Below, one piece after another: positions 1-8,328 of a DNA stretch of 30,893 nucleotides. The notes below the pieces were generated by a model. The model searched no databases and was not told where the DNA came from. It saw only the letters and a list, made by a program, of their open reading frames with translations. Position numbers and translations under genes: made by a program. How positions within the stretch are numbered: position 1 is the stretch's first letter; every line of letters begins with the position of its first letter. Source of the stretch: Rhizobiaceae bacterium (GTDB lineage Bacteria > Pseudomonadota > Alphaproteobacteria > Rhizobiales > Rhizobiaceae); the NCBI GenBank assembly GCA_021648425.1, contig JAKISV010000006.1, positions 1 to 30,893 of the forward strand, in the 5' to 3' direction.

Positions 1-13
1 CATATGTTCTGCC

Positions 14-39
14 CAAAAGGCTAAAGCTCTCGCCTTTTG
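14..39 (-). terminator. Possible hairpin 3' of mdh
   Basis: Eight-base arms CAAAAGGC (14-21) and GCCTTTTG (32-39) are perfectly complementary around a 10-base loop. The site lies about 85 bases past the mdh stop in the direction of mdh transcription. The GC core is only three pairs and the T-run sits inside the stem, so it is at best a weak terminator or processing hairpin. Positions 1-124 hold no gene I can support. In related genomes sucC follows mdh, which would place it beyond the window edge. Confidence 0.3.
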
Positions 40-124
40 CAAGGCTTATGGGATTGGGGTAGGCGCTGGTATGATCGGCAATTACCAGATGCATGAAAGG
101 TTACTTTCCCTGGAATGGCAATAT

Positions 125-1090
125 TCAGGATTTCAGGTTTGGAGCAATTTCAGCGCAGATTTCGCAAAGTTCGGCCACTGCGCCAACAGATTTATCAAAC
201 AGTTTTTGTTCAGATTTACTGAGCGCAATTTCGATAATCCGCTCGACACCATCTGCACCAATGACCACTGGAACACCAACATACATGTCTTTTACGCCAT
301 ATTCCCCTTTAAGTGCCGCAGCACAGGGCAAAACACGTTTTTTGTCGCGCAGATAGCTCTCCGCCATATTGATGGCTGAGGCTGCGGGCGCATAATAGGC
401 TGAACCGGTTTTTAACAGTGAAACAATTTCACCACCCGCTTTGCGCGTACGATCAATAATTTCATCAAGGCGCTGGCGGGTGAGCCAGCCCATTTTGACA
501 AGGTCAGTGATTGGAATACCCGAAACAGTGGAATAACGCGGCAACGGTACCATGCTGTCACCATGACCTCCCAGTACAAATGCAGTGACATCTTCAACTG
601 AAACATCAAATTCCGCTGCAAGAAAATAGCGAAAACGCGAGGAGTCTAATACACCTGCCATGCCCACAACTTTGTTTTTGGGCAGGCCGGAAAACTTCTG
701 TATCGCCCAAACCATTGCATCAAGCGGATTGGTGATACAAATGACAAAAGCATTTGGCGCGTATTTTTTAATTCCTGCACCCACCTGCTCCATGACTTTG
801 AGGTTAATGCCAAGCAAATCATCACGGCTCATGCCCGGTTTGCGCGCAACGCCGGCAGTAACAATGCAGACATCGGCACCCTTGATAGCTTCATAACTCT
901 GGGTCCCGGACAACTTTACATCAAATCCGTCAACCGGGGAAGATTGAGCTATATCCAGTGCTTTGCCTTCCGGCAGACCTTCGGCAATATCGAACATGAC
1001 AATATCACCCAGTTCTTTTGTTGCAGCCAGATGAGCCAGAGTGCCGCCGATCATTCCTGAACCGATCAGGGCAATTTTATTGCGCGCCAT
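125..1090 (-). CDS. mdh: Malate dehydrogenase
   Basis: Cytosolic NAD-dependent malate dehydrogenase of the LDH-like type, interconverting malate and oxaloacetate in the TCA cycle. The 321 residues are normal length. The N-terminal Rossmann motif GSGMIG is at 10-15. The substrate-binding loop holds R83 and R89 (VARKPGMSRDD), a further arginine is at 152, and the catalytic histidine is H176 in GGHGDSM. The ATG start is preceded by AAAGG. It lies downstream of zapE on the same strand across a 200-base gap that contains its own promoter and two palindromes, so it is probably transcribed and regulated separately, perhaps together with suc genes beyond the window. Identification is secure. Confidence 0.97.
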   Translation of the reverse strand: MARNKIALIGSGMIGGTLAHLAATKELGDIVMFDIAEGLPEGKALDIAQSSPVDGFDVKLSGTQSYEAIKGADVCIVTAGVARKPGMSRDDLLGINLKVMEQVGAGIKKYAPNAFVICITNPLDAMVWAIQKFSGLPKNKVVGMAGVLDSSRFRYFLAAEFDVSVEDVTAFVLGGHGDSMVPLPRYSTVSGIPITDLVKMGWLTRQRLDEIIDRTRKAGGEIVSLLKTGSAYYAPAASAINMAESYLRDKKRVLPCAAALKGEYGVKDMYVGVPVVIGADGVERIIEIALSKSEQKLFDKSVGAVAELCEICAEIAPNLKS

Positions 1091-1099
1091 TGTATTACC

Positions 1100-1109
1100 T
1101 TTACGTAAA
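1100..1109. promoter_or_regulatory. TTTACGTAAA palindrome at the mdh ribosome site
   Basis: Perfect 10-bp palindrome with a central CG step, starting 10 bases upstream of the mdh ATG. Its last bases merge with the AAAGG Shine-Dalgarno sequence. A second copy of TTTACGTAA lies at 1237-1245. Central-CG palindromes are typical of LacI-family operators. A bound regulator here would block elongation or access to the ribosome site. The regulator is inferred, not seen. Confidence 0.4.
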
Positions 1110-1153
1110 TCAAATTTCTACCAATACCCATAGAGCAAAGGCATCTAGAAAAT

Positions 1154-1182
1154 TGTATAATGGCTTCGGGCTTTTTGTACAA
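1154..1182 (-). promoter_or_regulatory. Probable mdh promoter
   Basis: Read on the minus strand, TTGTAC (1177-1182) and TATACA (1154-1159) are separated by exactly 17 bases. This is a good sigma-70-type -35/-10 pair about 65 bases upstream of the mdh start. It falls between the two TACGTA palindromes, a layout suited to repression from both sides. The call comes from pattern only. Confidence 0.5.
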
Positions 1183-1230
1183 GAGACAATAAATATATTC
1201 AGCAAATACAGTATGTTAATCTGTAATTCT

Positions 1231-1246
1231 CTTACGTTTACGTAAG
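1231..1246. promoter_or_regulatory. CTTACGT-TT-ACGTAAG inverted repeat upstream of mdh
   Basis: Seven-base perfect arms around TT, about 50 bases upstream of the proposed -35 box of mdh. It shares TTTACGTAA with the 1100-1109 site, making a pair about 137 bp apart centre to centre. It is likely a regulator-binding site. It could instead be a minor hairpin in the zapE 3' region. Confidence 0.4.
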
Positions 1247-1290
1247 ATTTATATAGTTTTTAGCAAAGTTTTCAACTGCTTGGCTGGCGG

Positions 1291-2445
1291 CTATTTTACC
1301 CCATCACCAGCTTCATTATAGTCTTGGGATTGCAATTCAATCAACCTCGAAACCGTACGTGCAAATTCGAACGCTTCTTTGCCACTCGCAACCTGATAAA
1401 TTGTATCCGGCGGACCCTCAGCAGATATGATCACACGACATTTATTGTCATACAAAACATCAATCAACATGATAAACCGTTTTGCTTCGTTGCGTTCTTC
1501 GGCTGATAAAACCGGCACATCATCAATCATGATGGTTTTATATTGCCTGGCAATCGCCAGATAATCTTCTGCTGAACGCGCCTCTCTGCACAACTGGTCA
1601 AAATGAAATCGCGCTACGCTCCGTGCTGCTTGAGGCACAACAAGCTGGCGTCCTTTCAACTCTATTGTCTGTTCCTCTGGCTTTGCATTTTCAGTGAGCA
1701 GATTCCAGGTGTCCTGCATTGCATGTTTTGCCCGCTCATTCAGTGGCCATGAATACATATTCTCTGCGCCCAGTTTCAATAACCGATAATCACTACCAGC
1801 CAGCATTTCGTGTACATTGAGTTTTACCTGCAGCAATTCGATAAATGGCGTAAACAATTGCCGATTAAAACCATCTCGATAAAGATTAGCCGGTTGCACA
1901 TTGGATGTGGCAACGATGATCGTTCCCTCATCAAACAACACTTTGAATAAACGCCCCAAAAGCATGGCATCCGTAATATCAGAAACATGAAATTCATCAA
2001 AACACAGAACTTTCGACTTTGATGCTAAAAGCCTTGCGACTGGAGGTATTGGATCTTTTTGTTTGGTGTTTCCGGATTTATAATTCTGGCGATGATCATG
2101 AATATGCTGGTGGGTTTCCTGCATAAAATCATTGAAGTGAACGCGCCTTTTGGGGAGAAAGTCACAAATCGAGAAAAATATATCCATCAGATAAGTTTTT
2201 CCGCGCCCCACATCTCCCCAGATATATAACCCGTCTTTGGTTGGGTTTTCCTCAGTTTTTTTGCCAAACAGCCAGCCCAGCGAGCTGGATTTTGACGAAA
2301 GGCGTTTGGCGGAAATATCTGTGATCAACTGATCAAGTTTGGCGGCAAGTGCTATTTGTTCTGGTTCAGCGACAATTTCACCTGCCAGAACCTTTTGATC
2401 ATAAACCCGCCTTACCGGCCCCGACAGATGCAATTGATCTGGCAA
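1291..2445 (-). CDS. zapE: Cell division protein ZapE (AFG1-like ATPase)
   Basis: AFG1/LACE1-family P-loop ATPase. ZapE associates with the FtsZ ring in Escherichia coli, and mitochondrial relatives act in protein quality control. The 384 residues show Walker A GDVGRGKT at 77-84, Walker B LCFDEF at 147-152 and a sensor-1-like IIVATSNV at 176-183. There is no signal peptide or membrane segment, so it is cytoplasmic. The start is a TTG. No in-frame ATG lies near the N-terminus, and the homologous region VRRVYDQKV begins at residue 11, so this start or the TTG four codons later is needed. It sits between the Omp19-like gene (49-base gap) and mdh, as in Brucella relatives. Confidence 0.93.
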   Translation of the reverse strand: MPDQLHLSGPVRRVYDQKVLAGEIVAEPEQIALAAKLDQLITDISAKRLSSKSSSLGWLFGKKTEENPTKDGLYIWGDVGRGKTYLMDIFFSICDFLPKRRVHFNDFMQETHQHIHDHRQNYKSGNTKQKDPIPPVARLLASKSKVLCFDEFHVSDITDAMLLGRLFKVLFDEGTIIVATSNVQPANLYRDGFNRQLFTPFIELLQVKLNVHEMLAGSDYRLLKLGAENMYSWPLNERAKHAMQDTWNLLTENAKPEEQTIELKGRQLVVPQAARSVARFHFDQLCREARSAEDYLAIARQYKTIMIDDVPVLSAEERNEAKRFIMLIDVLYDNKCRVIISAEGPPDTIYQVASGKEAFEFARTVSRLIELQSQDYNEAGDGVK

Positions 2446-2494
2446 TTTATCAATGCCCCGTTTTATTTTTATAAATCAGCAAAAAAGCAATACA

Positions 2495-3067
2495 TTATCG
2501 AGTGAAGCTTACTGGCTGACCATTTTTTGTTCGCCCGTCATAGCGTCCATTCTGCGTGCCAAACAAACGCGCCACTTCATTTCCGGACTGATCAACCAGT
2601 ATCACAGATTGGTCAACCACATCCCAGGCGTTGACAGTTTGTATTTCCGGAGAGCTGCATTTACGCGTTGCCGCACGGTAGCCACCTGACCATTTGGTAA
2701 AGGCTAAAATTATCCTGCATTCAACCCCATCGGTTGGAACCTGCCAGGAGCCTGCCATACCTTCACGGGTGACATTAAAATTTGACGAAGTGGGCCCGGG
2801 TTCAACACTTGCAGTCTCAATCGGCGCTGCGGGCTGGTTATCGGGAGTAGTCGGTGCCGTTGCAATTTGTTGATCGTTCGCAATTTGCTGTTGCTCTGAC
2901 CCAATAGGCGGCAGCTGATTGGAGCTAACGGGATCAGCAGGTGCAGAAGGCAACGCACGCGGTGGGGCATTTGGTGTAATCGAATTGAGGGATTGATTGC
3001 AGCCCGACAAAAATGCAGTCAAAGCCAACGCACCGGTTATTGTTATCAGATTTCTCAACTGTACCAT
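2495..3067 (-). CDS. Omp19-like outer membrane lipoprotein, AprI/Inh family
   Basis: Predicted lipoprotein of 190 residues. A short charged start, a hydrophobic stretch and the lipobox LSGC with the acylated cysteine at residue 23 give a type II signal. Residues 24-105 are a Pro/Ala/Ser/Gln-rich linker. The C-terminal ~85 residues (GSWQVPTDGVECRI, then YRAATRKC, ending GRYDGRTKNGQPVSFTR) match the beta-barrel AprI/Inh protease-inhibitor fold of Brucella Omp19, including the cysteine pair. The ATG at 3067 is chosen because GGAGGG lies just upstream; an earlier in-frame start at 3091 has no such site. The role is inferred: a surface lipoprotein that inhibits or shields against proteases. It is upstream of zapE on the same strand. 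Confidence 0.88.
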   Translation of the reverse strand: MVQLRNLITITGALALTAFLSGCNQSLNSITPNAPPRALPSAPADPVSSNQLPPIGSEQQQIANDQQIATAPTTPDNQPAAPIETASVEPGPTSSNFNVTREGMAGSWQVPTDGVECRIILAFTKWSGGYRAATRKCSSPEIQTVNAWDVVDQSVILVDQSGNEVARLFGTQNGRYDGRTKNGQPVSFTR

Positions 3068-3325
3068 GTACCCGCCCTCCACCGGCGGCAATAATTATCG
3101 CATTAGTCGGCCTATGCACCCCAAATGAGGCAAAATTTACGGTCCATTATGGTGAACAAAGTCTGAATATTGAGTAAAGACCCAAACAAATAGCACGTTG
3201 TTCAATAAATTATTGCCAGCACTCAAAAATTGTTCGTTTCTAACCTCGCGTAAGGTACAAACTGAAACCATTACATGTCAAGACGAATAGGTAGTTGAAA
3301 TCCTCCACAAGAAAGAGTTTCACAA

Positions 3326-3787
3326 ATGCGGCTTAAACAGATTGCAACAGGAAAGAGCGAAATTTGCCGTGAAATTCTGGAAGCACTTCCACAATGGTTT
3401 GGAATTGAACAGGCGCGCGAAAACTATATCACCCAGGCCGTTAATTTGGTGATGTTCGCCTGTATCAGCAAAGATAGCCATATCGGTTTTCTGACACTAC
3501 GCACACATAATAACTGGAATGCGGAAATCCACTGCATGGGAGTATTGCCACAACAGCATCGGCAGGGAATTGGTACGCTGCTGATTAATGCTGCGTTTGA
3601 ATATTCAAATGCCCGGGGCATAAAATTCCTGACAGTCAAAACGCTTTCTGAGGCGAGCAAAGATAAGCATTACGCACAAACCCGTGATTTTTACCTGAAA
3701 ACCGGGTTTGTGCCATTCGAAGAATTTCCTGATTTTTGGGATGACGACAACCCATGCCTGATGATGATCAAACCGTTAGATGCCTGA
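3326..3787 (+). CDS. GNAT family N-acetyltransferase
   Basis: A 153-residue Gcn5-related acetyltransferase. The acetyl-CoA motif A is visible as VLPQQHRQGIGTLLI at about 72-86, fitting Q/R-x-x-G-x-G, followed by the usual helix and a C-terminal YLKTGF motif at about 129-134. The substrate cannot be read from the sequence. It is the only plus-strand gene in the first 16 kb. Its last 20 bases overlap the 3' end of the convergent rppH, so the two mRNAs would be antisense at their ends. The Shine-Dalgarno site is weak (AAGAAAGAG). The 258 bases between this gene and the Omp19-like gene must hold divergent promoters, but I see no convincing consensus. Confidence 0.85.
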   Translation: MRLKQIATGKSEICREILEALPQWFGIEQARENYITQAVNLVMFACISKDSHIGFLTLRTHNNWNAEIHCMGVLPQQHRQGIGTLLINAAFEYSNARGIKFLTVKTLSEASKDKHYAQTRDFYLKTGFVPFEEFPDFWDDDNPCLMMIKPLDA

Positions 3788-4283
3788 AAGCCGCAACCAC
3801 CTGCACATATACCGCATGTTTGAATTCGACAATTCGGCGTGGCAGCTCATCAATATCAACCCATTGCCATTGATCAAATTCAACCGGCGCTCCATCAGGC
3901 GGATTGGTAATATTGATTTCGCTGTCATCGCCTTCAAAACGAAAAGCAAACCATCTTTGTGTCTGCCCGCAATATTTCCCTTTTAGCGCACTGCCGATTA
4001 AATCTTTTGGCAAATCGTAATTAATCCAGTCCGGCGCTTCTGCCGCAAGGGATGCATTGGTAATGCCGGTTTCCTCCCACATTTCACGCCTGGCAGCAGT
4101 CAGCGGCTCTTCCCCCTTATCTATCCCCCCCTGTGGCATCTGCCAGCGCTTAATATCCCCAGGTTTGAACTCATCATTGCTGATCACCGGCCGGTGGCCC
4201 ATCCAGATTTTGTTCTTATTGTTGATAATCATAATCCCTACGCACTTTCTGTAGGGCAACGTTTTTTTGTCGGATTTGGCCAT
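3768..4283 (-). CDS. rppH: RNA pyrophosphohydrolase RppH (Nudix)
   Basis: Removes pyrophosphate from 5'-triphosphate RNA ends and so primes mRNA decay; related rhizobial enzymes were annotated as invasion protein IalA or dinucleoside polyphosphate hydrolase. The 171-residue length fits the family. The full Nudix box G-x5-E-x7-REMWEETGI spans residues 52-74. RWQMPQGG before it and the C-terminal FKHAVYVQV are also typical. The ATG at 4283 follows AGAGGA; an upstream in-frame codon at 4316 would run into the preceding gene. It is the last gene of the minus-strand wall-remodelling series (envC, ctpA, deacetylase-like), 16 bases after the previous stop. Confidence 0.95.
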   Translation of the reverse strand: MAKSDKKTLPYRKCVGIMIINNKNKIWMGHRPVISNDEFKPGDIKRWQMPQGGIDKGEEPLTAARREMWEETGITNASLAAEAPDWINYDLPKDLIGSALKGKYCGQTQRWFAFRFEGDDSEINITNPPDGAPVEFDQWQWVDIDELPRRIVEFKHAVYVQVVAAFRHLTV

Positions 4284-4299
4284 TGAAGTTCCTCTGAAT

Positions 4300-5466
4300 T
4301 CAGTTTCCAGGCACACTGGCTATCGCTGATACAGGGGTCAGCTCAAGCCCTCTTTTTTCAGCATTTTTGAGGAACCTGGCGATTTGGGCAATTGAATCGG
4401 GAAATGCTGAAGCCACACCAATTGCTATGCCGGTACGCTTGGCGATCGCTTCCAGTTCCTCAAGCTTTTTTCTGATAGCCGTTCGTGTTCGCAGGGTATC
4501 GATTGTCATAGTTGCGCGGACAAACGGCAGTTTTACAGACTTTGAAATTTTCTGTGCCATCGAATTGCGGATAGAACCATCATCCACAAACATCAGGCCT
4601 CGGGCGGATATTTCATCCAGAACAGGCACCAGACTGTCTGGCGAAGTCAGCATCTTTCCACCAAGAAAATTCATCACTCCGACATAATTGGTAATGCGCC
4701 CCAGCGACCAGTTTAGATTTGTGATGTTTAACTTGTCTTCAACACTGCTTAGCAAAGAACGTTTCCCCGCACTGGATTGGGGATACCCAAATGGCTCCAT
4801 GGGTATTTGCATCAACAGTTCATGGCCGCCTTTACGGGCAGCCTGCATCCATCGTTTTAGGCTGTTGCCATAGGGCGCAAAGGCCAGCGTCACTCCGGCC
4901 GGCAACACACGAATAGCCTGCTCTGTACTGGTTTGGGATATACCCAGGCCGCCAACAATAATAATAATCCGCGCCACCCCGAAATTACCTTCCGTATCAG
5001 GTTGACGAGAATAAACATCCAGCGGGCGTTGTCCTGCCGATGAAACCACCGGTAACAATCCACTTGCAGATTTTTCTACCAGATTATTATCTGGAAGGTA
5101 GGCGAGCACTTGCCTGCTACCTGTGTTCTTGGGACGTTTACGTGGAACAACAGGGACGATATTTTCATTCGCGTTTACCCCAAGTTCCTGAAGGCCCGGC
5201 GCATCAGTATCGACCGGCAAATCAGGTCGTTTAGCAAATTGTGTATTTTCAGGTTCCGCAGGTGTTGTTATCGTATCTGTGGATACAATCTCCTGTTCAG
5301 AATTCTTGCTTTCTATGGGGTCAGGGGCAAGATATCCCATTGCGCCAAACCCGATTGCGCCAACGGCCAGGACAACGGCCGCTATCGCAGAAATGCGAAG
5401 CAGCCCCGTTCTTTTTCCGGCGCCAGGCGCAGAAACTCCCAGAGGCTTGTCAAATTTTCCAGTCAC
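4300..5466 (-). CDS. Divergent polysaccharide deacetylase-like protein (YibQ/DUF610)
   Basis: A 388-residue envelope protein with one N-terminal membrane anchor (about 25-48), a Pro/Thr/Glu-rich periplasmic linker to about 155, and a C-terminal NodB-like barrel of the divergent deacetylase family. Landmarks are IIIIVGGLGISQTSTEQA, VTLAFAPYG, LLMQIPMEPFGYP and FVDDGSI. Where E. coli YibQ-type proteins have an Asp pair after the first strand and a histidine in NNHMGS, this one has GG and NFLGG. The metal site therefore looks lost, apparently a rhizobial trait. The start is GTG with GGGAG seven bases upstream. It lies between ctpA and rppH, which suggests a role in cell-wall remodelling with EnvC and CtpA. 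Confidence 0.87.
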   Translation of the reverse strand: MTGKFDKPLGVSAPGAGKRTGLLRISAIAAVVLAVGAIGFGAMGYLAPDPIESKNSEQEIVSTDTITTPAEPENTQFAKRPDLPVDTDAPGLQELGVNANENIVPVVPRKRPKNTGSRQVLAYLPDNNLVEKSASGLLPVVSSAGQRPLDVYSRQPDTEGNFGVARIIIIVGGLGISQTSTEQAIRVLPAGVTLAFAPYGNSLKRWMQAARKGGHELLMQIPMEPFGYPQSSAGKRSLLSSVEDKLNITNLNWSLGRITNYVGVMNFLGGKMLTSPDSLVPVLDEISARGLMFVDDGSIRNSMAQKISKSVKLPFVRATMTIDTLRTRTAIRKKLEELEAIAKRTGIAIGVASAFPDSIAQIARFLKNAEKRGLELTPVSAIASVPGN

Positions 5467-5508
5467 CCGGTTACTCCCGGTTTGCGGTCAGGGTATTTCG
5501 AATCAATT

Positions 5509-5534
5509 GGGCCAGTGTAACAGTACACTGGCCC
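5509..5534. repeat. Strong 11-bp hairpin between ctpA and the deacetylase-like gene
   Basis: Arms GGGCCAGTGTA (5509-5519) and TACACTGGCCC (5524-5534) are perfectly complementary around a four-base loop. On the minus strand, the direction of the flanking genes, the stem is followed by AATTGATT rather than a T-run. The run GATTTT lies on the plus-strand side. It may therefore be a processing or stability hairpin separating the ctpA message from the next gene, not a standard terminator for the operon. Confidence 0.6.
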
Positions 5535-5585
5535 GATTTTAAATATCATTGATGGTTAAACGACCGCTGCCTTCAGCAGCAATAA

Positions 5586-6935
5586 TTAACCTTCCTTCTT
5601 GGGTTCAGGGCTATCTGTTTCGTTTGGATTTGGTGGAAAGGCAGCATGTTCCTTCGCGCCGCGCAACAAATCCATCGCATATCCCAGTTGGAGATCATCC
5701 TTTGGGTCAGGCGGCACATAGGCAATTGAACCCGAACCATCTTCATCTTCCTCAGCCCCGGTAATATGCCCTGGAAGCTGCGATTCTCCGCGAGCCTCCA
5801 CACGGCCAATCAGTTCATCGGGTAGCGGCTGGATCACTTTAATATCCGGCACAATACCTTTGCCCTGAATGGAAACGCCTGACGGTGTATAATATAGTGC
5901 CGTTGTCAGACGCAGTGCACCATTGGAACCAAGGGGTATAATGGTTTGGACAGAGCCTTTACCAAATGAACGGGTTCCAAGAATGGTCGCGCGCTTATGA
6001 TCCTGCAAAGCGCCCGCTACAATTTCCGAAGCACTGGCCGAGCCACCATTGACCAGAACAATCACCGGCTTGCCACCTGTCGCATCTCCAGGCCTTGCCG
6101 CATACCGGCGCGTCTCATCGGGATTACGGCCCCTGGTTGAGACAATCTCACCGCGATCAAGAAACGTATCAGATACGCTGATTGCCTGGTCAAGCAGGCC
6201 GCCAGGATTAAGGCGCAAATCAAGGACAAAGCCTTTCAGTTTGTCATCGCCAACTTCTTTTCTGATTTTACGGATGGCTTTATCCAGCCCATCGAATGTC
6301 TGTTCTGAAAAACTGGAAATACGCACATAGCCAATATCATCACCTTCCACCCGAGAATAAACAGCACGAACCTTGATTACGGCCCGGATGATCGTGATAT
6401 CGATCAGCTTGTCAGCGCCTTTGCGGCTAACGGTAATGACAATAGGAGTATTAACCGGCCCCCGCATTTTTTCGACAGCATCCTGAAGAGAAAGGCCGCG
6501 CACATTCACACCGTCAATCTTGGTAATGAGATCGCCTGACAGTACGCCCGCTTTCGCCGCCGGAGTGTCATCAATTGGCGTAACCACCTTGACCAGTTCA
6601 TTTTCCATGGTGACTTCGATGCCCAGCCCGCCAAATTCACCACGGGTTTGCACCCGCATATTATCAAAAGCCTTGGCATTCAGATAACTTGAATGAGGGT
6701 CAAGCGAAGTCAGCATTCCACTGATCGCACTTTCAATCAATTCCTCATCTTGTGGTTCGGAAACATATTGCGAACGCACGCGTTCAAAAATATCTCCGAA
6801 TATAGACAGCTGTCGATAGGTATCTGTACCCGCCGCATTTGCGGTCGAATTGTATGTGGCACCATTAATTACTAACAATACTGAGCTAGCACCAATCAGT
6901 GCACCCATAATCAGGAGCGTTATTCTACGAATCAT
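5586..6935 (-). CDS. ctpA: Carboxy-terminal processing protease CtpA (S41)
   Basis: Periplasmic S41A serine protease that trims or degrades envelope proteins; relatives cleave peptidoglycan hydrolases and their partners. The 449 residues begin with a signal or anchor segment (about 5-24). A PDZ domain with GGLGIEV at 102-108 spans about 100-170, then comes the catalytic domain. The Ser-Lys dyad is S301 in GGSASASE and K326 in SFGKGSVQ, 25 residues apart as in E. coli Prc. A charged, proline-rich tail follows residue 390. Its start overlaps the end of envC by 11 bases, so the two are translationally linked. That pairing suggests control of EnvC-dependent amidase activation. Confidence 0.96.
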   Translation of the reverse strand: MIRRITLLIMGALIGASSVLLVINGATYNSTANAAGTDTYRQLSIFGDIFERVRSQYVSEPQDEELIESAISGMLTSLDPHSSYLNAKAFDNMRVQTRGEFGGLGIEVTMENELVKVVTPIDDTPAAKAGVLSGDLITKIDGVNVRGLSLQDAVEKMRGPVNTPIVITVSRKGADKLIDITIIRAVIKVRAVYSRVEGDDIGYVRISSFSEQTFDGLDKAIRKIRKEVGDDKLKGFVLDLRLNPGGLLDQAISVSDTFLDRGEIVSTRGRNPDETRRYAARPGDATGGKPVIVLVNGGSASASEIVAGALQDHKRATILGTRSFGKGSVQTIIPLGSNGALRLTTALYYTPSGVSIQGKGIVPDIKVIQPLPDELIGRVEARGESQLPGHITGAEEDEDGSGSIAYVPPDPKDDLQLGYAMDLLRGAKEHAAFPPNPNETDSPEPKKEG

Positions 6936-8274
6936 TATTCGACCTTTTATCAGTGTTAACCTGCCACCATGGAGCAGGGTCTATTGGTTCTTGGTCCTCA
7001 CGAAACTCGATGGCCAGCACCGGTCGTGACAATCCTATATCGATTGTACCTGCACTTGCAATCCTACGCGCGCCCATTATTCCTACCGGCTCACCAACCA
7101 GTACAAACTGGCCCATTTCAACATCTACTTTTTCCATTCCAGACATTATTATATGATAATTTGAACCAACATTCAAAATTAACATTTGGCCATATGACCT
7201 GAACGGTCCTGAATATACAACCCAGCCATCAGCAGGAGAGATCACACGTGCGTTAACACGCGTGGCTATAGCGATGCTCGGAGAGGGATCGCCCACCTCA
7301 TCTTTATCACCATATTGGCGAATCTCTACGCCATTCACCGGTTTTATTAAGAAACCTTTAGCTTCATTGAATGTAACCGCCGGATTGATGCGCGAAGTAT
7401 CGGAAAAATCCGGCCTTGATACTTCCTCGCGAAAACTGGCAATTTGTTCATTTTGCTTCTTTTTGCGATCCAGGTCAGCTTTTCTGGCGGATTCAGCTGC
7501 AAGATTTACCGATTCAATTTCTGTTTCAAGTTGCTGAATAAGGTTTTTCAGATTAGCAGCCTCGGCTGCCAGTTTTGCCGCTTCAACGCCCTGAACTGCA
7601 AGAGTTTCACGCGCCTGCTTTGAGCGTTTTTTCTTTTCAACAATCAGCAGCGCCAACCGCCGTTCCTCAGTGGCTTCGGTTTCCAAATCCTGCGTCAATT
7701 GCAGGCGTTGCACAGTAATTTCTTTGCTTAACTTCTCAAGCTGCGACAATTCAACTACAAGAATTTCAGTCTCAGAACGAATTTCGGGCACCACTGAGCC
7801 AAGTAATATCGCACTGCGAACCGACTTCAACGCATCCTGCGGTGTTACCAGCAGTGCCGGCGGAGGATTTCGGCCCATTCTTTGCAGAGCAGCCAATACT
7901 TCCGAAAGCAGGGACTTTCTGTTTTTGAGGGATCGGCGCAGATTGTCACGGGTTTCTTCCAGTGCCAATATGCGTTCACCAGTCTGCTGCATTTTCTGCT
8001 CAAGAGCTCTTGAATTAGCCGTAGCTGAAATGAGCCGTTCGTTGAGCGCTGCACCATCAATTTGCAGGGCAGAGATTTCCGCCGCCAATTGTGCCTCCTG
8101 GTTTGAACTGACAGAAATATCCTGACGAATCTGCTCCAGAATCTGTGTGGTTTTTTCGTGACGTTCAATCAGGACTTCCTGCGCATTGGAATTAGCACTA
8201 CCTAAAACCATACCCAAAAACGCAATAATCCCGAGCATAAAGCTAAACTGGAATCGGTGTTTGGGGCTGCGCAT
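6925..8274 (-). CDS. EnvC-like murein hydrolase activator
   Basis: Secreted activator of cell-separation amidases. The 449 residues have a signal peptide ending near SNAQE, long heptad-rich coiled coils (about 40-290) and a C-terminal LytM/M23-like domain (about 315-435). The LytM core (ISPADGWVVYSGPFRSYGQ, then YHIIMSGMEKVDV) lacks the HxxxD and HxH zinc ligands of active M23 peptidases. It should therefore act as an EnvC-type activator, not an enzyme. ATG 8274 is preferred over an earlier in-frame ATG at 8295 because AAAGGA stands just ahead of it. It follows rlmH and overlaps ctpA by 11 bases. Confidence 0.92.
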   Translation of the reverse strand: MRSPKHRFQFSFMLGIIAFLGMVLGSANSNAQEVLIERHEKTTQILEQIRQDISVSSNQEAQLAAEISALQIDGAALNERLISATANSRALEQKMQQTGERILALEETRDNLRRSLKNRKSLLSEVLAALQRMGRNPPPALLVTPQDALKSVRSAILLGSVVPEIRSETEILVVELSQLEKLSKEITVQRLQLTQDLETEATEERRLALLIVEKKKRSKQARETLAVQGVEAAKLAAEAANLKNLIQQLETEIESVNLAAESARKADLDRKKKQNEQIASFREEVSRPDFSDTSRINPAVTFNEAKGFLIKPVNGVEIRQYGDKDEVGDPSPSIAIATRVNARVISPADGWVVYSGPFRSYGQMLILNVGSNYHIIMSGMEKVDVEMGQFVLVGEPVGIMGARRIASAGTIDIGLSRPVLAIEFREDQEPIDPAPWWQVNTDKRSNNDS

Positions 8275-8328
8275 GATTTGGTCCTTTACCAACATCAAAA
8301 CTATTACCTTGTCATTATCATGGCCGTA

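Noticed and set aside
2..379. A plus-strand open frame whose first codons (QKAKALAFCKAYG) faintly resemble the SucC N-terminus
   Set aside because: No start precedes it, the likeness ends after about 15 residues, it runs antisense into mdh, and sucC would be expected on the minus strand beyond the window.
5110..5552. Overlapping plus-strand ORFs opposite the deacetylase-like gene
   Set aside because: Three frames compete, none has a ribosome site or known motif, and the minus-strand gene is clear.
7670..8125. A 151-codon plus-strand ORF opposite envC
   Set aside because: Its Ser/Arg/Cys-rich composition is what antisense reading of a Glu/Leu/Ala coiled coil gives; no motif or start signal.
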